Source of the DNA: Intrasporangium flavum
GTDB lineage: Bacteria > Actinomycetota > Actinomycetes > Actinomycetales > Dermatophilaceae
Reading direction: 5' to 3'
Length of the DNA stretch: 64,000 nucleotides
Assembly: GCF_001956915.1 (NCBI RefSeq)
Contig: NZ_MLJO01000001.1
Location: forward strand, 1-64,000
The notes beneath the pieces were generated by a model, which was given only the letters and a program-made list of their open reading frames with translations, made no database searches and was not told the DNA's origin. The position numbers and the translations under genes are program-made. How positions within the stretch are numbered: position 1 is the stretch's first letter; the number at the start of each line of letters is the position of its first letter. Below are positions 56,753 to 64,000 of the stretch, one piece after another.

Positions 56753-57430
56753 GTGAAGGGTCGGGTACTGGTCGTCGACGACGACCTCGCACTCGCCGAG
56801 ATGCTCGGGATCGTGCTGCGCAACGAAGGGCTCGAGGTCTCGCACGTGGCCGACGGCGCCGAGGCGGTCGCGGCCTTCCGTGAGTCGCGTCCCGACCTCG
56901 TCCTGCTCGACGTCATGCTGCCCGGGCTCGACGGCATGGAGGTGTGCCGGCGGATCCGCTCCGAGAGCGGCGTGCCGATCGTCATGCTGACGGCCCGCAC
57001 CGACACCGTCGACGTCGTCGTGGGCCTCGAGTCCGGCGCCGACGACTACGTCGTCAAGCCGTTCAAGCCCCAGGAGCTCATCGCCCGGGTCCGCGCCCGG
57101 CTGCGTCGCGGCGACGAGCCGGCACCGGAGAAGCTCGCCATCGGCGACCTCGAGATCGACGTCGCCGGCCACTCGGTCAAGCGCGACGGCCGGCCGCTGT
57201 CGCTGACGCCGCTCGAGTTCGACCTGCTCGTCGCCCTCGCCCGCAAGCCGTGGCAGGTCTTCACCCGCGAGGTCCTCCTCGAGCAGGTGTGGGGCTACCG
57301 CCACGCCGGCGACACGCGCCTCGTCAACGTCCACGTGCAGCGGCTGCGCTCGAAGATCGAGCACGACCCCGAGCGCCCCGAGATCGTCGTCACGGTCCGC
57401 GGCGTCGGGTACAAGGCGGGTCCGGCATAG
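56753..57430 (+). CDS. mtrA: Response regulator MtrA
   Basis: A 225-residue OmpR-family regulator. The receiver has the acidic pocket DDD (9-11), phospho-acceptor D53 in LVLLDVMLPG and the lysine in VVKPFKPQEL; the winged helix contains SLTPLEFDLLVALARKPWQV and RLVNVHVQRLRSKIE. MtrA governs cell-wall hydrolase, osmotic and division genes in actinobacteria. GTG 56753 is chosen over ATG 56741 because GGAG lies at proper distance and the product starts MKGRVLVVDDD as in known MtrA. It precedes mtrB by 2 bp. Confidence 0.95.
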   Translation: MKGRVLVVDDDLALAEMLGIVLRNEGLEVSHVADGAEAVAAFRESRPDLVLLDVMLPGLDGMEVCRRIRSESGVPIVMLTARTDTVDVVVGLESGADDYVVKPFKPQELIARVRARLRRGDEPAPEKLAIGDLEIDVAGHSVKRDGRPLSLTPLEFDLLVALARKPWQVFTREVLLEQVWGYRHAGDTRLVNVHVQRLRSKIEHDPERPEIVVTVRGVGYKAGPA

Positions 57431-57432
57431 CC

Positions 57433-59193
57433 ATGCCCACGGGGTCGGGCCGCACGTCGCGCGCCACTGGCGTCGCCGGTCTCGCCGGTCTCGGTGGCCG
57501 AGCCGGCTCCGCCCTGCGCCGGGCCGGGTCTCGCCTCGTGCACCTGTGGCGGTCCTCGCTCGGGTTCCGCGTCGTCATGGTGACGATGCTGCTCGGGATC
57601 CTCGTGCTCACGGCCGTCGGCACCTACCTCTACGGCTCGATCGCCCAGGGGCTCGTCGACAGCCGGCAGCGGATCGCCGCCGACGACAGCCTGCGCGATG
57701 CCATCGACGCCCAGAAGAAGTTCGACTCGACCGACCAGAACGGCTCCGACGCCGCGCTGACCCAGTTCGCGACGACCCTCGTCAACCAGTACCGCCGCGA
57801 CGCCGGCAACGAGAAGCGCTACGTCGTGCTCTCGCGCCTCGACAACACGACCGGGCGCATCGTCTTCGGTCCCGTCGAGAGCGGCGCGGTCGGGGCCCGG
57901 TTCATCCCGGAGGAGCTGCGCCACCAGGTCGCGACCCAGCCCGACCGCCAGCACCTGCAGGTCGCGACGATCGAGGAGGGCAGCGACTCGATCTCGGCGG
58001 TCATCGTCGGCCAGCGGATCGCCACCGGGGTGGCCGGCGACTACGGCCTGTACTTCATCTACCCGATGCACCGCGAGCGCGAGATCATCTCGTTCATCGG
58101 CCAGACGTTCCTCGTCGGCGGTGCCATCCTCGTGCTCCTCATCGGGGCCATCGCCTTCGTCGTCACCCGCCTCGTCGCCGACCCGGTGCGCCGGGCCGCC
58201 CTCGTGGCGGAGCGCTTCGCCGAGGGCAACCTCAACGAGCGGATGCGCTCCAAGGGCGAGGACGACCTCGCCCGCCTCGGCAACTCCTTCAACGCCATGG
58301 CGGCCTCGCTCCAGCAGCAGATCGCCCAGCTGGAGAACCTCTCCCGGGTCCAGCAGAGGTTCGTCTCCGACGTCTCGCACGAGCTGCGCACGCCGCTGAC
58401 GACGATCCGCATGGCCGGCGACCTCATCCACGACTCCCGGGCCCGCTTCGACCCGACCGTCGCCCGCTCGGCCGAGCTGCTGCACAAGGAGCTCGACCGG
58501 TTCGAGTCGCTGCTGACCGACCTGCTCGAGATCTCCCGGTTCGACGCCGGGGCCGCGGTGCTCGAGGTCGAGTCCACCGACCTGCGTGCGTCGGTCGAGC
58601 GAGCCGTCGACGCCCACCGGGCGCTCGCCGCGAGCCGCGGCACCGAGCTCGTGCTGCGCATGCCGTCGCGACCGGTGCTGGCCGACATGGACTCCCGCCG
58701 CATCGAACGGATCCTGCGCAACCTCGTGTCCAACGCGGTCGAGCACGGCGAGGGCCGGCCCGTCGAGGTGACGATCGGCGAGAACGACTCGGCGGTGGCC
58801 GTCACGGTCCGCGACCACGGCGTCGGCCTGCGTCCCGGTGAGGCGGCGCTCGTCTTCACGCGGTTCTGGCGGGCCGACCCGGCCCGCGCCCGCACCACGG
58901 GCGGCACCGGCCTGGGCCTGGCCATCGCCCTCGAGGACGCCCGCCTGCACGCCGGTCGCCTCGAGGCGTGGGGCGCGCTGGGGGAGGGGTCCTGCTTCCG
59001 GCTCACCCTGCCGCGCATGGCCGACGCGACGATCACGAGCTCGCCGCTGCCGCTGAGCCCGCTCGCGGCCGAGGCGGCCCGCGCGCGCCGCCAGGGTGCG
59101 GCCCTCGGCGAGGCCACCCGCAGCGACGGCACCGGCGGGAGCGACGAGGACACCCTGCGCCTGCGGCGCATCGCCGTGGAGCGTTCCCCGTGA
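57433..59193 (+). CDS. mtrB: Sensor histidine kinase MtrB
   Basis: A 586-residue kinase with two transmembrane helices (about residues 45-68 and 225-248) around an extracellular sensor domain, a HAMP domain (RLVADPVRRAALVAERFAEG), the dimerisation/phosphoacceptor helix with H316 in DVSHELRTPLTT, and an HATPase_c domain (NLVSNAVEHGEG, GVGLRPGEAALVF, GGTGLGLAIA). The roughly 45-residue tail is disordered. It phosphorylates MtrA, encoded directly upstream. The lpqB start overlaps its stop (GTGA). Confidence 0.95.
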   Translation: MPTGSGRTSRATGVAGLAGLGGRAGSALRRAGSRLVHLWRSSLGFRVVMVTMLLGILVLTAVGTYLYGSIAQGLVDSRQRIAADDSLRDAIDAQKKFDSTDQNGSDAALTQFATTLVNQYRRDAGNEKRYVVLSRLDNTTGRIVFGPVESGAVGARFIPEELRHQVATQPDRQHLQVATIEEGSDSISAVIVGQRIATGVAGDYGLYFIYPMHREREIISFIGQTFLVGGAILVLLIGAIAFVVTRLVADPVRRAALVAERFAEGNLNERMRSKGEDDLARLGNSFNAMAASLQQQIAQLENLSRVQQRFVSDVSHELRTPLTTIRMAGDLIHDSRARFDPTVARSAELLHKELDRFESLLTDLLEISRFDAGAAVLEVESTDLRASVERAVDAHRALAASRGTELVLRMPSRPVLADMDSRRIERILRNLVSNAVEHGEGRPVEVTIGENDSAVAVTVRDHGVGLRPGEAALVFTRFWRADPARARTTGGTGLGLAIALEDARLHAGRLEAWGALGEGSCFRLTLPRMADATITSSPLPLSPLAAEAARARRQGAALGEATRSDGTGGSDEDTLRLRRIAVERSP

Positions 59194-61022
59194 CCGAGGC
59201 CCGACGCCGCGGCCCGCACCGCCGGGTGCCCCGCGCGGTGCTCGCCGTCGTCGCGGTGGCGGCCTCGCTCGTGCTCACGGCCTGCGGCGGGCTGCCCGGT
59301 ACCGGTCCGGTCGTCGAGGGCCGCGCGCTCGGCGACAGCGCCGTGGAGCCCGTCCGCGTCGCGGCCGTCGGACCCGCCGACGGCGCGAGCCCGCAGGCCG
59401 TCATCAGCGGCTTCCTGCGCGCCGGCGAGGACAGCGACGAGACCCACCAGACCGGCAAGCTCTACCTCGCGCCGCAGTCGGTCGACCTCTGGCACCCGGG
59501 GACCGGGGACGTCGTCGTCTACGACGGCGACCTGTCCTTCCGCCGCATCGACGAGGACACCCTCGAGGTGTCGACCGACGAGGTCGCCCGGCTCTCGCCC
59601 GACGGGCGCTACGAGGAGCAGGAGCAGGGCACCCGCGCCAAGATGGTCCTCGGCCTGACGAAGGTCGGCGGGGAGTGGCGCATCGAGCTGCCCTCCCGCG
59701 GCTTCGGCCTCTGGCTCGACACCGACCAGTTCGAGCGCACGTACACCAACCAGCTCGTCTACTACGTGACGAAGACCGGCCGCGACCTCGTGCCCGACTC
59801 GCGGTGGTTCCCCATCGGCACCCGCCTGCCGACGACCCTGGCCCGCGCACAGCTCTCGCCGGTTCCGGCCTACCTCGCCGGCGCGGTCTTCTCGGCCGTG
59901 CCGTCCGGCACCACCCTCGGGGTGAACGCGGTGCCCGTCGAGAACGGGCAGGCGCAGGTGATCCTCAGCAACCAGGCGCTGTCCGCCGACCCCGACGGCC
60001 GCGCCGCGATGTGGGCGCAGATGACCGAGACGCTGCGCCAGGTCTCGGCCGTCTCGTCGGTGTCGCTCGCGGTGGCCGCCACGACGCTCGAGCTGCCCGG
60101 GGGGCTGACCTCCGTCGAGGCCGCCGTCGACCTCGGCTTCGACACCGTCAACCGGCCCCCGCAGGACACCGCGCTGCTGCGCTCCGGCGACGCGATCTAC
60201 CGGATCGACCCCACGTACGTGCCCGACACGAGCAACGGCGGCCGCCGACCCGACCTCAAGCCGCGCGACGGCGACGTCGCCCGGGTGCCCGACACGTGGA
60301 CCGGTCTGGCCCTCTCGGTCGACGGCAAGCAGGTGGCCGCGGTGTCCACCGGCCGGGCCGAGCTGTCGATCTGGAGCGCCACGGCCGAGACCCGCTTCTT
60401 CGCCCCCTTCGCGACGTCGCTGACCCGGCCGAGCTACGACGCCGGCGGCTACCTGTGGCTCGGGGGGCAGGACCGCGACGGCGCGTCCCACGTCTACGTC
60501 CTCGACTCCGTGTCGAAGGACCCTGCGGCCAAGCCCCGCGCCGTCAGCGCACCGTGGCTGGCCGGCCGCCGGGTCGTCGCCGTCAGCGTGTCGGCCGACG
60601 CGGCCCGGGCCCTCGTCATCAGCACCGACCGGTTCGGTCGCGACCAGCAGCTCGGGCTGACCGGCATCGTCCGGTCGAGCAACGGCGAGCCGCTCTCCCT
60701 GACCCGGCCCGAGCGCGAGGCCCAGTCGCTGACCCAGCTGCAGGACGTCACGTGGCTCGGCCCGGCGTCCTACGCGGTGCTCGGCGCCGAGGGGGTCAAG
60801 GGCCGGATCCGCCCGTGGACCGGAACGCTCGGGGCCGGGATCGACGGCCGCCGCCACTCCGCCGCCGCCCTCGGTGAGGTGGCCGGTGCCGTGCGGATCA
60901 CGACGGTCGGGGGGCCCCGCGGGCTCGTCATCGTCACCTCCGACGACCGCGTGTGGGTCCGCGCCGGGTCCACGTGGCGGCGGATCGAGAACGGCAGCGA
61001 CGTCCTCGTCCCCGGCGGCTGA
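59190..61022 (+). CDS. lpqB: Lipoprotein LpqB, MtrB partner
   Basis: A 610-residue exported lipoprotein with lipobox LTAC (C32), a GerMN-like region (QAVISGFLRAGED ... ALSADPDGRAAMWAQ) and a C-terminal beta-propeller-like half (LALSVDGKQVAAVSTGRAEL ... DDRVWVRAGSTWRRIENGSD). LpqB is known to bind MtrB's sensor domain and modulate MtrA phosphorylation. The GTG overlaps the mtrB stop, giving the conserved mtrA-mtrB-lpqB operon. Confidence 0.94.
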   Translation: MTEARRRGPHRRVPRAVLAVVAVAASLVLTACGGLPGTGPVVEGRALGDSAVEPVRVAAVGPADGASPQAVISGFLRAGEDSDETHQTGKLYLAPQSVDLWHPGTGDVVVYDGDLSFRRIDEDTLEVSTDEVARLSPDGRYEEQEQGTRAKMVLGLTKVGGEWRIELPSRGFGLWLDTDQFERTYTNQLVYYVTKTGRDLVPDSRWFPIGTRLPTTLARAQLSPVPAYLAGAVFSAVPSGTTLGVNAVPVENGQAQVILSNQALSADPDGRAAMWAQMTETLRQVSAVSSVSLAVAATTLELPGGLTSVEAAVDLGFDTVNRPPQDTALLRSGDAIYRIDPTYVPDTSNGGRRPDLKPRDGDVARVPDTWTGLALSVDGKQVAAVSTGRAELSIWSATAETRFFAPFATSLTRPSYDAGGYLWLGGQDRDGASHVYVLDSVSKDPAAKPRAVSAPWLAGRRVVAVSVSADAARALVISTDRFGRDQQLGLTGIVRSSNGEPLSLTRPEREAQSLTQLQDVTWLGPASYAVLGAEGVKGRIRPWTGTLGAGIDGRRHSAAALGEVAGAVRITTVGGPRGLVIVTSDDRVWVRAGSTWRRIENGSDVLVPGG

Positions 61023-61199
61023 CCTGCGGCTGATCCCCGACTGACCTGCGACTGGCCTCCGGGTGCGGGCGGGGGCGCCTGCCGTGGCGGCGGTCGGCCC
61101 GACGTGGCCCGTCCACACCTCCCGCGCGGCCGGGTCTCCCGTCCACAGCCGGCCCGGGGCGCGGCGCGCCCGACGCGGGCGGCGCGGTGTCATGGGGCG

Positions 61200-62030
61200 G
61201 TGCCCGTCCCGTCCGAGGTGGCCGGACGCGTCCGGGCGCTCGCGGCCGGGCTGCTCCTGCCGCTCGCCGACCTCGTCCTGCCCGTCGAGTGCGCCGGGTG
61301 CGGCCGCCCGGGACGCCCCTGGTGCCGACGCTGCGCCGGGGCGCTGACGGGCCTGGCCTTCGGGAGCGCGCCCGGGCGTGACGTGGTCGACCGCACGTGG
61401 CCGGGAGCCCGGGTCGTGCCGCCGCGTGCACCTGCCTCGCTGCCGCCGGTGTGGGCGTGGGGGCCCTACGAGGGGCCCCTGCGTCGGGCCGTGCCGGGAT
61501 GGAAGGACCACGGGCGCCGCGACGTCGAGGCGGTCCTCGCGCCACTGCTGACGGCCGCGCTGGGAGCGGCGGTGCGGGGGTCCGGGTGGCCCGCCGGACC
61601 GGTGCTCGTCGTGCCGGTGCCGTCCTCGCGACGCGCCGAGCGACGCCGCGGCGACACGCCGCTCGTCGGGCTCACGACCCGCGCGCTCGGCGTGTCGCCG
61701 CCCATCTCGGCCGACGGCGCCCTCATCGCCACGCGGCTGGCGACGGCCCTCGCCCCGGCCCGTCGCACCAAGGACCAGGCCGGCCTCGACCGCACGGAGA
61801 GGCGCCGCAACCTCGAGGGTTCCATGATGGTGAATCCTTTGTGGCACAGGGTGGTCCGTGGTCGGCGGTGCATCGTCGTCGACGACGTCCTGACCACCGG
61901 AGCCACCCTGGCCGAGGCCGCCCGAGCCCTGCGAGAGGCCGGCGCGGCGGACGTCGTGGGCGCCACCGTTGCCGCCACCCCGGCACCGGCGACACGCGCG
62001 GAACGAGGCCCACGGGGCCCGCGACTGTGA
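61200..62030 (+). CDS. ComF-family phosphoribosyltransferase-like protein
   Basis: A 276-residue ComF protein. A zinc ribbon near the N-terminus reads CAGCGRPGRPWCRRCAGAL; the PRPP-binding loop is CIVVDDVLTTGATLAEA near the C-terminus, preceded by KDQAGLDRTERRRNL. Bacterial ComF/GntX homologues are linked to DNA uptake; no other competence genes are visible here. GTG 61200 is the start giving the usual length; the upstream frame is open, so a longer form cannot be excluded. Conserved position between lpqB and hpf. Confidence 0.87.
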   Translation: MPVPSEVAGRVRALAAGLLLPLADLVLPVECAGCGRPGRPWCRRCAGALTGLAFGSAPGRDVVDRTWPGARVVPPRAPASLPPVWAWGPYEGPLRRAVPGWKDHGRRDVEAVLAPLLTAALGAAVRGSGWPAGPVLVVPVPSSRRAERRRGDTPLVGLTTRALGVSPPISADGALIATRLATALAPARRTKDQAGLDRTERRRNLEGSMMVNPLWHRVVRGRRCIVVDDVLTTGATLAEAARALREAGAADVVGATVAATPAPATRAERGPRGPRL

Positions 62031-62278
62031 TGTTCGACCAGACACCGGGGTCTGCTTCCACCCGCGTCGCAGCCGAAGTAGGGTCGGTTCATGGAACCCC
62101 GTCCTCCGGGGTGCGGCATCCGGGTATGACCAGTGGGTCAGTGCTCCGGCGCCGGACCGGAGGCGTGATCGAGCGGAAGGGGTGGTGCCGACCCGACAGT
62201 GGGCCGGCCCCCGCGTGGCCCGGCCCGTACCGCATGTCTGCGCCGCACGAAGAAGCCGTGCGCGATCAAGGAGGAACC

Positions 62279-62914
62279 GTGGAGATCGTCGTCACTGGGC
62301 GTCACGTCCAGATCCCCGACCGATTCCGTCAGCAGCTGGACGAGCGACTGGCCAAGGTGCCCGCGCTCGCCCCGAAGGTGCACCGCATCGATGTCGTCGT
62401 CACCCACGAGCGGGTCGCCCGAGGGTCCGAGAAGGTCGAGATCACGTGCCGGGCCAAGGGCCCCGTCATCCGTGCCGAGGCCTGTCTCGACGACAAGTAC
62501 GCCGCGCTCGACGCGGCCGTCGACAAGCTCATGGATCGGTTGCGGCGCCTGCACGACAAGCGGAAGGTGAGCCGGGGACGCCGGGTCCCCGAGTCGGTGG
62601 CACAGGCGACGGCACGCATCGACGCCGCGGGCGAGCCCGCCGCGCTCGACACGGCCCCCGACGACGGACGCATCGACGACCTCGACCGGTTCGGCGCGCT
62701 CGGCAACAGCCCGATCGAGGTGCGCGAGAAGGTCCACACCGCCGCGCCGATGTCCCTCGAGGACGCCGTCAACCAGATGGAGCTCGTCGGCCACGACTTC
62801 TTCCTCTTCCACGACGCCGACACCGACCGCCCGAGCGTCGTCTACCGGCGCCGCGGCTGGAGCTACGGCGTCCTGCACCTGGAGACCGACCAGGAGGTCG
62901 CGGCGGCCGGCTGA
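62279..62914 (+). CDS. hpf: Ribosome hibernation promoting factor, long form
   Basis: A 211-residue long HPF that dimerises 70S ribosomes into 100S particles in stationary phase. The N-terminal domain (VEIVVTGRHVQIPDRFRQQL ... LDAAVDKLMDRLRRLHDKRK) binds the 30S decoding region; a linker leads to the C-terminal dimerisation domain (SPIEVREKVHTAAPMSLEDA, MELVGHDFFLFHDADT). GTG 62279 has an excellent AAGGAGGAACC site. The 248-bp upstream gap contains a TAGGGT box near 62081. A terminator follows. Confidence 0.94.
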   Translation: MEIVVTGRHVQIPDRFRQQLDERLAKVPALAPKVHRIDVVVTHERVARGSEKVEITCRAKGPVIRAEACLDDKYAALDAAVDKLMDRLRRLHDKRKVSRGRRVPESVAQATARIDAAGEPAALDTAPDDGRIDDLDRFGALGNSPIEVREKVHTAAPMSLEDAVNQMELVGHDFFLFHDADTDRPSVVYRRRGWSYGVLHLETDQEVAAAG

Positions 62915-62936
62915 GGCCCGACTGCACCCGTGGCAC

Positions 62937-62970
62937 CGGGGCGCCGTCCGCACGAGCGGGCGGCGCCCCG
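62937..62970 (+). terminator. Terminator after hpf
   Basis: A 15-bp stem with one G-U pair (CGGGGCGCCGTCCGC and partner) and an ACGA loop, 23 bp after the stop. Confidence 0.8.
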
Positions 62971-63083
62971 TCGCGTGTCCGGCGCGGGTCCGGCACCAGT
63001 CCGTCGCGGGTCCGGTCCGCCCGGCCACGCGACTCGTGCGCGCGGCGTCGTGCGTTGTCGCCGTGCTTTGACAGGATGGGCAG

Positions 63084-63767
63084 GTGAACCCGCCGCCGGA
63101 CGTGATCCGTGTCCTCATCGTCGACGACCACGCGCTCTACCGCCGCGGGCTGCAGACCGTCCTGGAGACCGAGGACGGCATCCAGGTCGTCGGGGAGGCC
63201 GCCGACGGCGTCGAGGCCGTCAGCGTCGCCGAGGAGAAGGCGCCCGACGTCATCGTCATGGACGTCAGCATGCCCAAGCGCGGCGGCATCGAGGCCTGCC
63301 GTGCGATCAAGGCACGGATGCCCTCGGCGCGCATCCTCATGCTGACGAGCTCGGACGAGGAGGCCAACCTCTTCGAGGCGGTCCGGGCCGGCGCCAACGG
63401 CTACCTGCTCAAGGACGTGCCGCCCGAGGAGGTGGCCGACGGCATCCGCCGGCTGCACGACGGGCAGTCGCTCGTCTCGCCGATGATGGCCGCCAAGCTG
63501 CTCAGCGAGTTCAAGCAGATCAGCGAGCGCGACGTCCCCGCCGCCCCGACACCCGGTCTCGAGCTGCCCCGCCTCACCGACCGCGAGCTGCAGATCCTCA
63601 CCCGGGTGGCCAAGGGCAAGCTCAACCGCGAGATCGCCAGCGACCTGTTCATCTCGGAGAACACGGTGCGCAACCACATCCGCAACATCCTCGACAAGCT
63701 GCAGATGCACTCGCGGATGGAGGCGGCGATGTACGCCGTGCGCCAGCGGCTCATCGACCCCGACTGA
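63084..63767 (+). CDS. NarL/LuxR-family response regulator
   Basis: A 227-residue regulator. The receiver domain has VDDH, phospho-acceptor D60 in VIVMDVSMPKRGG, and the switch lysine in GYLLKDVPPEEV; the C-terminal LuxR HTH is LTDRELQILTRVAKGKLNRE followed by SENTVRNHIRNILDKL. No histidine kinase gene is adjacent, so it is an orphan in this window. GTG 63084 lies 6 nt after CAGGAT, a weak leaderless -10 match. The target genes are unknown. Confidence 0.9.
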   Translation: MNPPPDVIRVLIVDDHALYRRGLQTVLETEDGIQVVGEAADGVEAVSVAEEKAPDVIVMDVSMPKRGGIEACRAIKARMPSARILMLTSSDEEANLFEAVRAGANGYLLKDVPPEEVADGIRRLHDGQSLVSPMMAAKLLSEFKQISERDVPAAPTPGLELPRLTDRELQILTRVAKGKLNREIASDLFISENTVRNHIRNILDKLQMHSRMEAAMYAVRQRLIDPD

Positions 63768-63809
63768 CGACCCGACCCCGACTGATCTCGATCCCGACGA
63801 GGACCTTCC

Positions 63810-64000
63810 GTGACCGCTGCCCCGCGCCGGCTGACGCGCGCCCAGGCCCGACGCGTCGCCATCGCCGCGCAGGGCTTCCTCGACCCGCGCCCCGAGCCGT
63901 TCGCCGCGACGATGCGCCACGTCCAGCGCGTCATCGACCGCGTCGGCGTCATCCAGATCGACAGCGTCAACGTGCTCGCGCGCAGCCAGTACCTCCCGCT
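63810..64000 (+). CDS. YcaQ-type winged-helix DNA glycosylase, N-terminal part
   Basis: The 63 visible codons start at a GTG preceded by GACGAGGA and run to the window edge. The N-terminus ([17 protein letters not shown] ... [20 protein letters not shown]) is the conserved start of the YcaQ/AlkX family, winged-helix proteins that unhook DNA interstrand crosslinks. QIDSVNV is the family's recognisable block. The catalytic QxD motif and the rest are outside the window. It lies 42 bp after the response-regulator gene. Confidence 0.82.
   Translation, partial: MTAAPRRLTRAQARRVAIAAQGFLDPRPEPFAATMRHVQRVIDRVGVIQIDSVNVLARSQYLP

Noticed and set aside
56737-56765. SigR-type promoter before mtrA (GGGAAT at 56737)
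   Set aside because: No GTT is found 18 or 19 nt downstream, so the second element is missing.

Overview
The window is chromosomal DNA of a very GC-rich Gram-positive actinobacterium. The gene set (MtrA/MtrB/LpqB, WhiB, the mycothiol-linked SigR/RsrA pair and mycothione reductase, F420 biosynthesis, DUF3499, PPA1309 and UPF0182 proteins, long-form HPF) and the local gene order fit the Micrococcales, most likely the family Intrasporangiaceae. Coding density is high. About 60 genes can be supported, with one tRNA (initiator Met), no rRNA, no CRISPR array, no insertion sequence and no recognisable prophage. Many genes overlap by 4 bp (ATGA or GTGA), which marks co-translated operons.

Layout. 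(1) 1-9.7 kb: a partial ThiF-like gene, a zinc-ribbon DUF5679 protein, a YgjP-type metallopeptidase, a NUDIX/zinc-protease pair, MoaE with a Lon-like PDZ protease, PPA1309 and a large UPF0182 membrane protein. (2) 9.8-16.5 kb: a regulator with two helix-turn-helix domains, then a three-gene unit of ABC ATPase, ABC permease and a secreted YncE-propeller/phosphoesterase fusion. (3) 16.6-24 kb: initiator tRNA, an OhrR/MarR-like regulator divergent from a 63-aa protein, a secreted protein, a cysteine-desulfurase-like PLP enzyme, an LppU-like membrane protein and a catalytic/non-catalytic pair of M16 peptidases. (4) 24-31.5 kb: GNAT, HisN, RsgA, AroA and a DoxX-like protein on the minus strand; SRAP (HMCES), an alpha/beta hydrolase, SigR and RsrA on the plus strand; a 24-codon ribosomal protein gene. 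(5) 31.6-41.1 kb: a leader with a small ORF in front of two membrane HD-domain proteins, malic enzyme, the biotin transporter BioY-BioM-BioN, an MDR oxidoreductase and F420 genes fbiA-fbiB. (6) 41.4-54.4 kb: WhiB, a very large GT2 membrane glycosyltransferase with a DUF5719 protein, DUF3499, phosphomannomutase, Trm112-like and SIS proteins, mycothione reductase, DUF808 and S-adenosylhomocysteinase. (7) 54.4-64 kb: a polytopic membrane protein, a lipoprotein, mtrA-mtrB-lpqB, comF, hpf, a NarL-type regulator and the start of a YcaQ-type glycosylase gene.

How the genes work together. Thiol and redox homeostasis is represented by SigR/RsrA and mycothione reductase. Envelope control and construction are represented by MtrAB-LpqB, WhiB, the GT2/DUF5719 operon and phosphomannomutase. 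Cofactor metabolism is represented by F420, molybdopterin and biotin uptake.

The most notable signals are: a perfect SigR-type promoter (GGAAT-N18-GTT) inside the end of the gene upstream of sigR, placed so that its transcript would start about 3 nt before an in-frame ATG and could encode a 37-residue-longer SigR isoform; a seven-copy 11-bp AGCAC tandem array between two divergent genes; a structured leader and 30-codon ORF in front of two degenerate HD-GYP-like membrane proteins; and a repeated arrangement, seen at 16 genes, of a TAnnnT -10 box 5-8 nt before the start codon, implying widespread leaderless transcripts.
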